The position numbers and the translations under genes were made by a program. A stretch of DNA of 64,000 nucleotides from assembly GCA_963969495.1 (NCBI GenBank), contig OZ018337.1, forward strand, positions 80,710,648 to 80,774,647, written 5' to 3'. The notes under the pieces are model-generated. The model saw only the letters and a program-made list of their open reading frames with translations. It did not search any database and was not told the origin of the DNA. The first letter of the stretch is position 1. The number at the start of each line of letters is the position of its first letter. The stretch is from Ceratothoa steindachneri (lineage: Eukaryota; Arthropoda; Malacostraca; Isopoda; Cymothoidae). Below are positions 21,746-31,719 of this stretch, piece by piece.

Positions 21746-22950
21746 CGGTATAAGGCGGTGGATGTTATCTTCTTAGACTTTCAAAAAGCCTTCGATAATG
21801 TACCACCCCGCCGCCTCCTTCGGAAAGTGCGTTCACTGGACGTAGACGGAAATGTACCAAGTTGGATAGAGAACTGGCTAAACGGCAGACGGCAACGGGT
21901 AGTATTGAATGGACAGGCTTCTGAGTGAGTGCCCGTTACTAGCGGTCTTCCTCAATGTTCTGTTCTGGGACCACTATTATTCATCATCTCCGTCAATTTC
22001 TAAATTTGCCGATGATACCAAGTTGGTATGAACGTCGCAAATGAAGGAAATACTGCCTGCCTTAAAGAGGATCTTAGGAAAATTGGGGAGTGGTCAGACA
22101 CGTGGCAAATGCTATTTAACGTGAACAAATGCAAAGTGATGCATATCGGCGACCGAAACCCCCAATCTCAGTATATCCTTAAGGGCACTGCTATTGAATT
22201 AACCGACACTGAAAAGGACTTGGGCGTAACAATCACTAGTGACCTCAAGTTCTCGAAACAGTGCATTGAGGAGGAGAAAAATGCCCAAAGGATGCTAGGC
22301 TAAATAAAGCGCCAGTTTGGATATCGGAACAAGGAGAGAGTACTGTGTTTGTACAACTCACTTGTCCGACCGCACCTGGAGTATGCCGTACAATTTGGGA
22401 GTCCTTCGCTTCGAAAGGATATTGCGAGATTGGAACGTGTGCAAGCCAAGGCAACCAAACTGATTTCATCTATCAGACACAAAAGTTACGAAGATAGGTT
22501 ACGGAAATTAGATTTGTTCTCATTGGAGACCCGGAGACTGCGTGGTCAGCTTATTGAAGTGTTTAAAATACTTCGAGGCTTCGCCAATGTGGACTACAGG
22601 GATATTTTCCAGCTAAGCGAGAACAGAACCAGAAATCACGGCTACAAACTTGAACTGAAGCGTTACCACCGCGATCTGTGTGGGAAATTTTTCACATATA
22701 GCATCTGTGGTACTTGGAACGCCCTTCCAGTGGAAGTTGTCAGCATAAATTCTGTTGAACAGTTCGACTCGAGACTAGACAGTGTCTTGAAAAATCGCCC
22801 ATTGGGCACATAAACCATTGTGCGTGTGTTCCTCGAGGGTGTCAATTGACACTTTCGAGAACTAGGCCTGCTCAGTTGTTACGTCAAAGGTACCCTTTTT
22901 GAATGGACCGTAAGGTCTACAAGTGTACTTAGTTTCTTTGTGCCTCCTTG

Positions 22951-22953
<3 letters not shown>
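21746..22953 (+). pseudogene. LINE B, 5'-truncated CR1-type copy
   Basis: The copy starts inside the RT: AVDVIFLDFQKAFDNVPPRR, then WIENWLNGRRQRVVLNGQAS, TSGLPQCSVLGPLLFI, a damaged active-site region (a short deletion just before KFADDTK), KCKVMHIGDRNPQSQYI and KDLGVTITSDLKFSKQCIEE. A stop at 22301-22303 is followed by a second open block, 22349-22812, encoding SLVRPHLEYAVQ, RLRGQLIEVFKILRGF and WNALPVEVV. The 3' UTR has ACCGTAAGGTCTAC, where GACC-GTAA-GGTC forms a GNRA-type hairpin, and ends CCTTGTGACTC before (CT)n. It is a relative of the intact LINE just downstream. Confidence 0.88.

Positions 22954-22996
<43 letters not shown>
22954..22996. repeat. (CT)n microsatellite at the LINE B 3' end
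   Basis: About 21 CT dinucleotides starting directly at the LINE tail CCTTGTGACTCTC. Confidence 0.95.
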
Positions 22997-22999
<3 letters not shown>

Positions 23000-23061
23000 C
23001 TGCGTTCAGCCGTGCTCAGTCTGCGTTCAGCCGTGCTTACAGTCTGCGTTCAGCCGTGCTC
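22996..23061. repeat. Three copies of a 20-24-bp repeat
   Basis: AGTCTGCGTTCAGCCGTGCT occurs three times head to tail. It lies between the (CT)n run and the presumed 5' end of LINE A, and could be part of that element's 5' UTR. Confidence 0.85.
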
Positions 23062-23269
23062 CAATTCGGACGTGTCTAATTGTGCTCCCGCTGTATAATT
23101 TATTAAGTGTTGCTTTTTGTACCTTTTTTTTTGCCTTCACAACGTGTTTTAAGCAGAAAACATTGCTTTATTGTAAATTACTAACCGTTTGTATCGTATG
23201 TGGTGTCTTTTTATAAATATTTGATTTTAAAAGTGAATTGTCTATATTTGGACGTTTAAGCCGGTTGCC

Positions 23270-23380
23270 TTGTCGGCCAATCAGAGTTTCCCATTGTGAG
23301 TGACGTATAATTGATTCGGCCAATCACAGAACAGATTTTATCCGCGTCACGCTACGTCAACAAAATCAACCAATCAGTGA
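23270..23380 (+). promoter_or_regulatory. Candidate internal promoter of LINE A with three CCAAT boxes
   Basis: CCAAT pentamers in the same orientation start at 23277, 23320 and 23370, each within a (G/A)(G/A)CCAATCA context typical of NF-Y sites. TGACGT (23301) and TACGTCA (23353) are half CRE/ATF-like sites between them. The cluster lies about 470-575 bp before the ORF1 start, where a LINE 5' UTR promoter is expected. Promoter function is inferred. Confidence 0.45.
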
Positions 23381-23850
23381 ATAGTGTATCTCATTAAGCC
23401 TAGCTGTCCGGCGCCATCTTGGATTTGGACGGCTAAAAGCCAGCGCCATCTTGATTTAAAGAACTCGACGCTGATTCTAAATTGTCAGTTGATTTTCTCA
23501 TTCATCGAGATATTTTCTTACTGCCATATTTTAAGGGAAAGTATATATCCCTTCAAAGAAAAACAGTGAGTATTATTTTTCTATTTCCTTTATTTGTTCA
23601 ATAGCCATACTTTAACACGTGTTGTTGTTTTTTTACCAATTGCGCAGTTTCTATCATATTTCTATTTTGCAATTAAACTTTTCAAGTGCATAAATTATTT
23701 TGTAAATCAATTTCTCAAGTATAGAGCGAAGTTCTTTAAATACTAACTTTCATTAGTGCAGGATATAGTGTTTTAATTGATTGATTTATAAGGTGCAAAT
23801 AATTGTGCTCAACGATAATTCTATATTAGTGAACAAATCTCTATTTAAAA

Positions 23851-24876
23851 ATGCCAGGTGCAGAGAGATTAAAAGCTTTTTGCTCCAAGTGTAAGTCAGT
23901 AAAGTGGTGTAGCGACTATGAAGAACAATGCTATCAAAGAATTACAGCTGCCAGTATTTGTTTATTCTGTAAACTCGCTGAAAGACATGATAAAGAAAGA
24001 AATGAACTTATGACCATAATTACTAACATGCAAAACAAAATTAACGCGCTAGAACTAAAACAATGTGATTGCAAAAACAACGACAAAAGAATAACGGATA
24101 CTGATACAAAGATAGTCAGATTAGAACAATCAGTTGCCTTGCTAGAAAATAAAGTTGATCAAAACGACAATAATGCCAACGGTTTTTCACTTGTCATAAA
24201 TAAACATCCATCGAGACCTAAACTTCCTGAACTGACTCAATTAAAGACGCATAATAGATTTTCAGCTTTATCCGAAGAGGAGGACGATACTTACTTAATT
24301 GGAGATTCAATAATAAGAAACCAAATTGATTATTTCGGCGTAAAAAACATTAGTAAACGAAAATTCAGATGCTACCCCGGCGCAGGGATAAAAAAGGTGA
24401 CTGAAGAAATTGCCAGTTTAAACCTGAAGAGTAGAAAATCCCCTGTTATCGCTCATGTCGGAACAAACGATATTTTTTGTGGTGAAATGTTTCCTGGAAC
24501 TGAAACGATGATTTCCGACTATAACGAAATGGTAACGAAAATTAAATCAAAAACGGATCACGGAATAATTGTCGGAGTATTACCCAGATTATATGAGAAA
24601 AAGGAAACTATGAGTAGAGCAATTGGAATAAACGAACGACTACGAAATATATGTAAACGGGAAAATGTCAAATTCGTCGAATTTTGGATGACCTTTATTA
24701 ACAATAAAAAATATTTTGCTCATGACGGGACCCATCTTAGCGCAATGGGTAAAAAGGTATATGGAGATTTGATAAACTTGAGTCTTTATGATACCCTCGA
24801 AAACAAATATCACCTTGACTCTTCACCGCAGACCTCGGGAAACGTGTCCAACGCGGAAAGACAGTTAAACAGGTAG
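23851..24876 (+). CDS. LINE A ORF1: Cys-rich N-terminus plus SGNH/GDSL esterase domain
   Basis: 341 residues from MPGAERLK, the first ATG of the open frame. Residues 11-45 hold Cys11, Cys14, Cys20, Cys27, Cys37, Cys40 and His45, a zinc-finger-like cluster. A heptad-like, Lys/Glu/Asn-rich middle part (about 45-125) may be a coiled coil. The C-terminal half is an SGNH hydrolase: block I YLIGDSIIRN (Ser153), Gly in CYPGAGI, block III HVGTNDIF (about 204-207) and block V HDGTHL (Asp292, His295). CR1-group ORF1 proteins of this type bind RNA in the RNP, and the role of the esterase is unclear. The stop TAG (24874-24876) follows a GTTAAAC heptamer. Confidence 0.88.
   Translation: MPGAERLKAFCSKCKSVKWCSDYEEQCYQRITAASICLFCKLAERHDKERNELMTIITNMQNKINALELKQCDCKNNDKRITDTDTKIVRLEQSVALLENKVDQNDNNANGFSLVINKHPSRPKLPELTQLKTHNRFSALSEEEDDTYLIGDSIIRNQIDYFGVKNISKRKFRCYPGAGIKKVTEEIASLNLKSRKSPVIAHVGTNDIFCGEMFPGTETMISDYNEMVTKIKSKTDHGIIVGVLPRLYEKKETMSRAIGINERLRNICKRENVKFVEFWMTFINNKKYFAHDGTHLSAMGKKVYGDLINLSLYDTLENKYHLDSSPQTSGNVSNAERQLNR
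24864..24870 (+). promoter_or_regulatory. Candidate -1 ribosomal frameshift site GTTAAAC
   Basis: In the ORF1 frame the codons are CAG TTA AAC AGG TAG, so the heptamer is phased G_TTA_AAC as required for tandem -1 slippage. Reading after a -1 slip continues as CAG GTA GAA AAA TTA, which is the ORF2 frame. GUUAAAC is a known functional slippery sequence in arteriviruses. I see no strong downstream stem-loop or pseudoknot by eye. Confidence 0.5.
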
Positions 24877-27629
24877 AAAAATTAAAAGCTGTGTTGTTCA
24901 ATGCCAGGTCTATCCGAAATAAAATGGTAGAATTTAAAGCGTTAGTAGCACTGGATAAATACGATGTAATAGGTATTACAGAAAGCTGGATACATTGTCA
25001 CACAAGAGATTTCAGAGGTGAATTTCAATTACAAGGGTATAAAATGTTTCACAAAGATAGACTTGGAACGGAAGGTGGAGGCGTAATTTTGTATGTGCGT
25101 GATGACCTCTATCCAACAGAATGTAATTTATCCTCTGACTTCGAAGTTATAGGAGTCAAGCTAAATCTCGAAAAAAGTTTATTTATATATTTAGTATACA
25201 GAAGTCCTCATCAAGCTGTAGATTCTGATCAAAGATTATACGAATGCTTATCAAATGAGATAAAGAACAAAATATCTTTAATTATCGGCGACTTTAACTG
25301 TGGACGAATAGACTGGTCTACTAAAATTTCAGACGCGGAAGGAGCAAGACTGATAAATTTTATAGATGATAACTTACTAACGCAATGGGTGAAAGAAGCC
25401 ACAAGAGGCCCTAATATTTTAGATTTAGTATTATCAAGCGACGATGAATTGATTTCAAATTTAAACATCGGAGAAAAGTTTGGTAACAGCGATCACAATA
25501 TAATATATTTTAACATAAACGTGCCATCCATAAGAAGAATAACAAGTACTGTTAAGTTTGATTTTATGAAAGCAAATTTCGAAGGTCTGAGGGAAAGTCT
25601 TACAAACTATACTATAAAGCCTGAAGACATTAATAAAGTGTGGCATGATTTTAAAAACAATTTACTAAATAAACAGAGACAATTCATACCATCTAAAGTT
25701 AGTACTGACAAAAAAAATAATGAACCCAAATGGTTGTCCTCTCAGCTTAAAAAAGCCATTAGAGAAAGAGATAAAGCGTATAAGATAATGAAATCCAATA
25801 TGAATATTGATAATAAAAAACATTATGTTGAACTAAGAAGAAAAGTAAAAAGTGAAACCAAAAGAGCAAAACGGAACGAAGAAATAAGAGTAGCTTTAAA
25901 ATGTAAACAAAATCCGAAGGAGTTTTTTGCATTAGTAAATAGTAGAAAACCAATAAAAAATAGCATTGGTCCAATAAAAGACAAAAATGATATATTACAA
26001 TATAACGATTTTGACATTGCAAATACTTTAAATGAATACTTTGCATCCGTTTTTGTAAATGAGAATACGAGTAATAAACCCACGCCAACTATCAATAATA
26101 CCGGTATTAGACCACTCAAATCTATTAGATGTACCGAAATTATTACAAACAAAAATATTGAGAAAATGAACAAATTTAAATCTCCTGGACCAGATAATAT
26201 ACTTCCACGAGTCTTGAAAGAAGTTAAAGACCAAGTGTCTGGACAATTGACACAGATTTTTAATAGATCATTAGAGAGTGGAATTGTTCCTACGGATTGG
26301 AAGCTAGCAAATGTGACACCGATATTTAAAAAAGGTCACAAAGAACTAGCTAGAAATTATCGCCCAATAAGTTTGACTTCAATAGTTGGAAAACTCCTTG
26401 AAACCCGTATTGCAGCTGAAATAGTTGAACACTTAGAAAAGAATAAATTATTAAAGGATTCACAGCACGGATTTAGAAGAAAAAGGTCTTGCCTTACAAA
26501 TTTATTAGACTTTTTTCACTTTGTAAATGAAGAATATGATAATACCAGATCAGCAGACATTTTGTATTTGGATTTCCAAAAAGCTTTCGATAAAGTACCC
26601 CATAAGAAATTGTTGACTAAAGTAAGAGCCCTAGGAATAGAAGGAGATGTAGCCAAATGGATCGAGAATTGGCTCACTGATCGCAAGCAGAGAGTAGTTA
26701 TTAACGGCCAACAGTCAGAATGGACAATGGTAACTAGTGGAGTACCACAAGGTTCAGTCTTAGGTCCCTTGCTATTCATTATATATGTCAATGATTTAGA
26801 CGATGAGCTCTTGTCAAAAATTTCAAAATTCGCAGACGATTGCAAGCTAGGAAAAGCAATAGTAACTGAGGATGATGTTATTAATTTTCAAAACGATATT
26901 GATAAAATAGAGAAATGGTCGAAAAAATGGGAACTGCCCCTAAATCTAGAAAAATGTAAAGTAATGCATGTAGGCCATAAGAATCCCAAAGCGAATTACA
27001 AAATTTTTGATCAAAATATTAGCATAACCAATGGTGAAAGAGACCTAGGAGTTCACATATCTAATGATCTAAAATTTTCTCAACAATGTATCGAAGTAGA
27101 AAAGAAAGCAATGAAGCTTCTCGGATATATTAAACGTCAATTTAGCTTTAAAAATAAAGCTACAATTCTAAATATATTTAATGCATTAGTAAGACCACAG
27201 TTAGAATACTGTGCTCAGGTCTGGTCACCATACCTACAAAAAGATATTGATAGATTGGAAAGAGTGCAAGCTAGAGCCACTAAATTGATACCGGAACTCC
27301 GAAATTATAAATATGAGAAAAGACTAGATATGCTAAACTTATTTACCCTAGAGAAAAGACGTCTGAGAGGTCAACTGATAGAAGTATTTAAAATAATGAA
27401 AGGAGTCAATAATGTTAACTCTTCAACTTGGTTTCAACTTTGCCCAAATAATACACGAAATAACAGTTTAAAAATCGTCCCAAAGCGTTTCAGAACGAAT
27501 ATATGCGGAAACTTTTTTTCCTATAAAATTGTCAATTATTGGAATCAGTTGCCTGAAGAAGTAGTGGCCAGCAATTCATTAGAAACTTTTAAAAATAAGC
27601 TTGACAAAATAATTTTATCGATGAAATAA
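24870..27629 (+). CDS. LINE A ORF2: APE endonuclease and reverse transcriptase
   Basis: The frame is open from 24819 and runs to TAA at 27627-27629. Counting from 24891, residues 1-210 form the endonuclease: LFNARSIRNK, VIGITESWI (Glu about 32), LIIGDFNCGRIDW (about 136) and FGNSDHNII (about 200). The RT follows: KSPGPDNILPRVLKE, NYRPISLTSI, LYLDFQKAFDKVPH, TSGVPQGSVLGPLLF and the active site KFADDCKLG (about 647). The thumb includes RPQLEYCAQVW and RLRGQLIEVFKIM. There is no RNase H, as in CR1. The first in-frame ATG (24924) lies after the endonuclease NARSIRN motif, so translation probably begins by frameshift or reinitiation from ORF1. The frame is intact. Confidence 0.92.
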   Translation, partial: QVEKLKAVLFNARSIRNKMVEFKALVALDKYDVIGITESWIHCHTRDFRGEFQLQGYKMFHKDRLGTEGGGVILYVRDDLYPTECNLSSDFEVIGVKLNLEKSLFIYLVYRSPHQAVDSDQRLYECLSNEIKNKISLIIGDFNCGRIDWSTKISDAEGARLINFIDDNLLTQWVKEATRGPNILDLVLSSDDELISNLNIGEKFGNSDHNIIYFNINVPSIRRITSTVKFDFMKANFEGLRESLTNYTIKPEDINKVWHDFKNNLLNKQRQFIPSKVSTDKKNNEPKWLSSQLKKAIRERDKAYKIMKSNMNIDNKKHYVELRRKVKSETKRAKRNEEIRVALKCKQNPKEFFALVNSRKPIKNSIGPIKDKNDILQYNDFDIANTLNEYFASVFVNENTSNKPTPTINNTGIRPLKSIRCTEIITNKNIEKMNKFKSPGPDNILPRVLKEVKDQVSGQLTQIFNRSLESGIVPTDWKLANVTPIFKKGHKELARNYRPISLTSIVGKLLETRIAAEIVEHLEKNKLLKDSQHGFRRKRSCLTNLLDFFHFVNEEYDNTRSADILYLDFQKAFDKVPHKKLLTKVRALGIEGDVAKWIENWLTDRKQRVVINGQQSEWTMVTSGVPQGSVLGPLLFIIYVNDLDDELLSKISKFADDCKLGKAIVTEDDVINFQNDIDKIEKWSKKWELPLNLEKCKVMHVGHKNPKANYKIFDQNISITNGERDLGVHISNDLKFSQQCIEVEKKAMKLLGYIKRQFSFKNKATILNIFNALVRPQLEYCAQVWSPYLQKDIDRLERVQARATKLIPELRNYKYEKRLDMLNLFTLEKRRLRGQLIEVFKIMKGVNNVNSSTWFQLCPNNTRNNSLKIVPKRFRTNICGNFFSYKIVNYWNQLPEEVVASNSLETFKNKLDKIILSMK

Positions 27630-28091
27630 CGAGTGACAAAACATTATACATATGTTGCTAAAATTAGGATAAAAACAGCATGCTGTAAGCATAGATGTGT
27701 AAAAAGACACTGTATAATATGCAAATAATTTTCTCATAGGTTATTATTAGTTTAAGATTTTGATGTAAAATATTGCCCTCAAAGGCAGTTCTCAGACGAA
27801 ATATAAAATTAAAAATTGATGTATAAATTAAGTATGTACATATTAAGTTGTTTCTGCTTTCCTATAAAAATTCCAAGATGTGTCTTTTGTTCAAACACTT
27901 CCAGGTACATATTTTCCTTTTATCAAACCCGTCATTGGGTGGGAGAGGTGGGTGGGGAGAGACTTCATCTTTGCTATCCTATTCCTTATCATTAGGATTG
28001 TAGATATTTAATTTAGATAATGACATGAGTACTTCCAATGAAATGGATTGAATGGTCTTTTGAAGTACTTAGCTTCCTTGTAACTCCTTGT

Positions 28092-28093
<2 letters not shown>

Positions 28094-28149
<56 letters not shown>
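28094..28149. repeat. (CT)n microsatellite at the LINE A 3' end
   Basis: About 28 CT dinucleotides beginning exactly at the LINE tail (CTCCTTGTAACTCTC). Confidence 0.95.
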
Positions 28150-28152
<3 letters not shown>

Positions 28153-29120
28153 ACCTACTTACCGTCGTTTTCCTTTCGAGTCCTTTTCTTTAACCCCGAG
28201 GTAACCAAGGTACTTTCTGGAACCCAGCCTAGAGACAGAATCTACGTGAAACCTTTGGAGTCAGAGTAACCTCTCACCCGTAAACCGGTAACTTTAAGAC
28301 GCGAAATAACATCGAGGACCTTTTCTCATCATATACGGGAAACATTCAAAACTCGCCATAAACTGGTGTCTAGAGATCCCGCCATAAAATATCGCATTAA
28401 CTTTAGAAGCAAATGACTGTCACAATGGTAAATATATAAAAAGGTCATACCGCAAAATTGGCAATATTTTCCAGCTTTGCTGACCATTTCCGCTCGCCTG
28501 CCTTGTATGAAGATTCCTATTTCACAGTGGTAAAGTGTTATAATTTTTAATACCATTAATCTGCCACATTTCTAACTTACCAATAATATTGTTTTATTGA
28601 AGCTAATAGCCGATAACAGTTGTGATTTTGTTTATTAAAGTTAGTCTTTAAAATCCATTTATTTTTCCTTTGCTTTGGAGCAAGTGGCGTTCCATAATTT
28701 GTTTTGTCATAACTGTGAAGGCTTACCAACACTTCAAAAATTGGCATCCCTGTACCACTATCCCGTGCGAGAAAAACCGTGTTGAGATATTCCTAACCAG
28801 AGTCGCCATTGTTCTGTTGTTTGAATTTGGCGTCAACCAAATATTCATATAAATCTTTCACCTGCAAGTACAAAATTTAAACCTTGAATTTATTGTTCGT
28901 GCATTGGGGCTAGCATTTTTTATGGGTAGGACTTATAGAGTATAATTAGTAAAGTTTATTTTTTTTTCCTAATTCTGTCCCATGTGAACTGACCTAATAT
29001 ACTATATCTCCAACTTATTTTTTTATTGAAATTATTTAGCTGTCCTTATTTTCCAATCAACCAAATTATTTATAAATATTACATTCCTCTTATCTTGTGA
29101 TAGAAATCTACTCTTTATTG
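28150..29120. other. Intergenic, nothing recognised
   Basis: AT-rich sequence with short open frames on both strands and no recognisable motif. Confidence 0.35.
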
Positions 29121-29240
29121 TGCACAACTAACCATTGTTTCTCCCAAGTCAACGCTTCTTGTCCGTTCAGCGAAGTTAAGTGGCATTGAGACTTGTTAGC
29201 AATTGTATGAGAGACAAAATAACCTATTCATTATTGTGTA
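29121..29240 (+). pseudogene. 5S-rRNA-derived sequence
   Basis: The stretch aligns along most of its length with animal 5S rRNA from memory: ACAACTAACCAT near the start, TTCTTGTCCGTTCAGCGAAG, TTAAGTGGCATTGAGAC (internal control box region), GTTAGCAATTGTATGAGAGA. Many substitutions and a weak 3' third show it is not a functional gene. It may be a dispersed 5S pseudogene or the head of a 5S-derived SINE. Confidence 0.5.
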
Positions 29241-29459
29241 ACAATGACTGTTGTTTTGCGTGAGGTAATATTGTTTAATTCAACCACGTGAATTCCCATT
29301 AACTCGACTTAATAAAATATTTTAGGGTGTGTGGATTTGAATGCAACATTGATCTCGGAATTTGAGTGATCCAAGGTTTAAGAAGTACGTGAGCCTTATC
29401 CACCCTTATCAACTCAGATTCAAAACACTGTTTGAACTATTTTAAACGCTTCTGAAGGG

Positions 29460-30540
29460 AATTTTAACGAGATCTTTGCTGGAGCATGCCAGGACTATCG
29501 GTTATATGTTAATCCGTATGTAAACTGGAGATCGGTCTCATATGGTCTTACCCCCAGAAACAATAGTTATATTGTTTCGCAGGTCCAAGAAGCGACTGCG
29601 CTTTCCACCAGCCAGTCAGGATTTTAAAATGTAAGGGTCCATATCTCGGTTGACAGAACCTTCATGGAAATGATAATGAAGGAACTAAGTGACATGAAGT
29701 TACACCTGGTGCACAGTCAAGAGCATCGGCACGAACAGGTAATGTATCGGGAGAGAAGCGGCTCGTCACCCTGCAGCGAGAACATCCATCGAGGACATTC
29801 TAGCTCGAGGGGTCAGGAACAGCATTCTTCATTTTCTCATTCTGCGTATCCTCACCTTTATTCCTAATCAAACTCGTCGGGTTTGTACCGGTACCATAAT
29901 AAATAGAGCAACAGAGGTGTAAAGTGTAAAAAGCCGTGCCGGTATTTTTATTCTAGTGATACTCCACCATCATCGACCTCTGCTTCACCATCTTCGTCTT
30001 CACCTTCTACTAAATCATCACAGTTAAACAAGGAAGGTAAGTGTTCCATGGATCCACTATCTCTCTGCCTCTTCGCTTATTCCGGTTCATTCACCCGGTA
30101 GTGAATTTGATCGACTTCCTAGTTTTTCATTCCGTGTAGATACTGGCGCTGAGCTCAATGTCCTCCCAGCCTCTCGAGGTGACAATGCTTGCTCTTCTTC
30201 GACTCTAGTTTTTTTGTGCGGCGTAATCTTAAGGTTTGTATCAGCCTATGTTGGGTTTTTCGATGGGTTAATACCATTGCCGAGGTAGCGTCCTATTATG
30301 TACCTCAGTTTCCTTTCTACCCACGACTCTTCGTCGATTCTCGTGGTTGCAGGCTTGTTGATCACCCAACGTCTATCAGTGTCTCTTATTTTAGTTCTCA
30401 AAATTCTCTCCCGTTTCGCCCTCTCCCTGCGGCTGAGCCTCTCCTGCAGCGTCTGCGGGAATTTCTTGACCTTACACTTGCTCCTTCGAAGAATAGGGTA
30501 AAGAAACAGAGTGGCTTGCCTAGTTAAGGCGATAAGAGGA
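29460..30540 (+). pseudogene. Gypsy 1: gag end, zinc-binding stretch and protease remnant
   Basis: Degenerate plus-strand fragments in the order of a Ty3/Gypsy gag-pol. They include VNPYVNWRSVSYGL, MKELSDMKLHLVHSQEHRHE, a His/Cys motif LCRYHNK followed by VKCKKPCRYF near 29890-29950, then the protease FRVDTGAELNVLPAS at about 30131-30175 (Asp-Thr-Gly) and VFRWVNTIAEV and LFVDSRGCRLVDHPTSISVS. Stops and frame changes are frequent. The same series occurs in Gypsy 2 at 33.3-34.96 kb, which confirms the family. Inactive. Confidence 0.65.
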
Positions 30541-30589
30541 CCCATTTTCTCCCGCCTCTATTGTCTAGTCTGGAAAAAACTCTCGCAAA

Positions 30590-31480
30590 AAAAGGAGTTT
30601 GAATTTACGGTTGATGCCGATATAGTTTCCCCGTCTACGCCTCATTGGGTCTATCCACTCCATGTCATATCGAAGGCTACACCTGATGATTTTAGTACAG
30701 TGGGGAATTAGAGGTCTTTGAATGATACTCTAATTCAGCTATCAGTACGTCTTCAATGCAATCTACAGTTGATTCAAGTCATTTGGATTTGATCATACAG
30801 CTTACGGGTGACAATAGCTTTGTTACTGGCCCTTCAAACGTTACACTAGCCGCTTTTTATCGCATTTTGTGAATCTCGCGCACGTAACTCACTCCTTCCT
30901 TGCGCGTTGGTCAGTCGACTCTTGCGTTAGCTCAAGAGCAAGACTTAGGCATGCATTCATTAGGTGAGTCTCTTAAACTTTTCGTGTGAGAAATCGAAAT
31001 TCCAGAGAGTTCTTCCAGGCGTATCCTGGTCGAATTTTCTTTCTCTTTCTGCCTTCATCCTCTCAGTTCCTCTTTCTCACGGTCAGCATGTTTTCGATCA
31101 AATTAAACGCCTTTCTCCTAATGATGTTGCAACTACTTGAAAGTTCCTTGCACAGCATTTCGTGTGGGCAGGTATGAAAGCCGACGTGGCCAATTGAACC
31201 CGCTCATGCCTTGTCAGCGTGATAAGGTCCATCGTCATGCATCTTTTCCTCTTCCACCCTCGTGCCTCGACGCCATTCATCTCGATCTGCCTGGTCATCT
31301 AACTTTTTTTCTGTCCACTGACCACAATCAATCTATTCACTCGTTGAACAAAGGGTGTTCCAATTTCATTCAAGCTTTCATCTCGGGTCGGGTTTCGCAA
31401 ATGGGCGTCCATTCAACGATCATGACCGATCGTGGGAGCTAATTCGAATCATATTGATGACGACCGCTGATGCCCCTTAT
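30590..31480 (+). pseudogene. Gypsy 1: short RT piece joined to integrase remnant
   Basis: Near 30640-30730 is the beginning of an RT (TPHWVYPLHVISKATPDDFS, then RSLNDT). Almost all of the RT and RNase H is missing. From about 31130 an integrase follows in broken frames: KFLAQHFVWAGMKADVAN (zinc-binding region), ACQRDKVHRHAS-like, DAIHLDLPGHLT (first catalytic Asp) and GVHSTIMTDRGS (second Asp). It ends after about 31470. An internal deletion of roughly 1.2 kb relative to Gypsy 2 is inferred. Confidence 0.65.
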
Positions 31481-31719
31481 TGTCTCGTCTGGCATTTGAA
31501 TAACGAACTATCACGCGCAGAGTAATGGCACAAATGAACCTGTGTAGCAACTGTTATCTTGGCAAGTTGTAGCATATGTCATCTTGGCCAGGCCCCTACA
31601 AAAGTTCCTAAAATATCCTTGGCATTTTCCCCGTTTAAGAGTTTACTAATCATGCACTAAATTCAATTACGACAATCCACGTACCACATTCGAAATATTT
31701 ACCATATTTTAAAAAAAAA

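Larger units (their letters stand above)
23062..28093 (+). mobile_element. LINE A: CR1-type non-LTR retrotransposon with both ORFs open
   Basis: The element has a 5' UTR (about 23062-23850), ORF1 (23851-24876), an overlapping ORF2 in the -1 frame (to 27629) and a 3' UTR ending in AGCTTCCTTGTAACTCCTTG and TAACTC before a (CT)n run. ORF1 with Cys-rich and esterase domains plus an endonuclease-RT ORF2 without RNase H is the CR1-superfamily layout. No premature stop is visible in either ORF, so the copy is young and may be competent. The exact 5' boundary and target duplication are not determined. Confidence 0.85.

Noticed and set aside
21484..21753. 89-codon open frame before LINE B
   Set aside because: The second half is (CT)n(CA)n; the first half resembles no family I know, so no gene is claimed.
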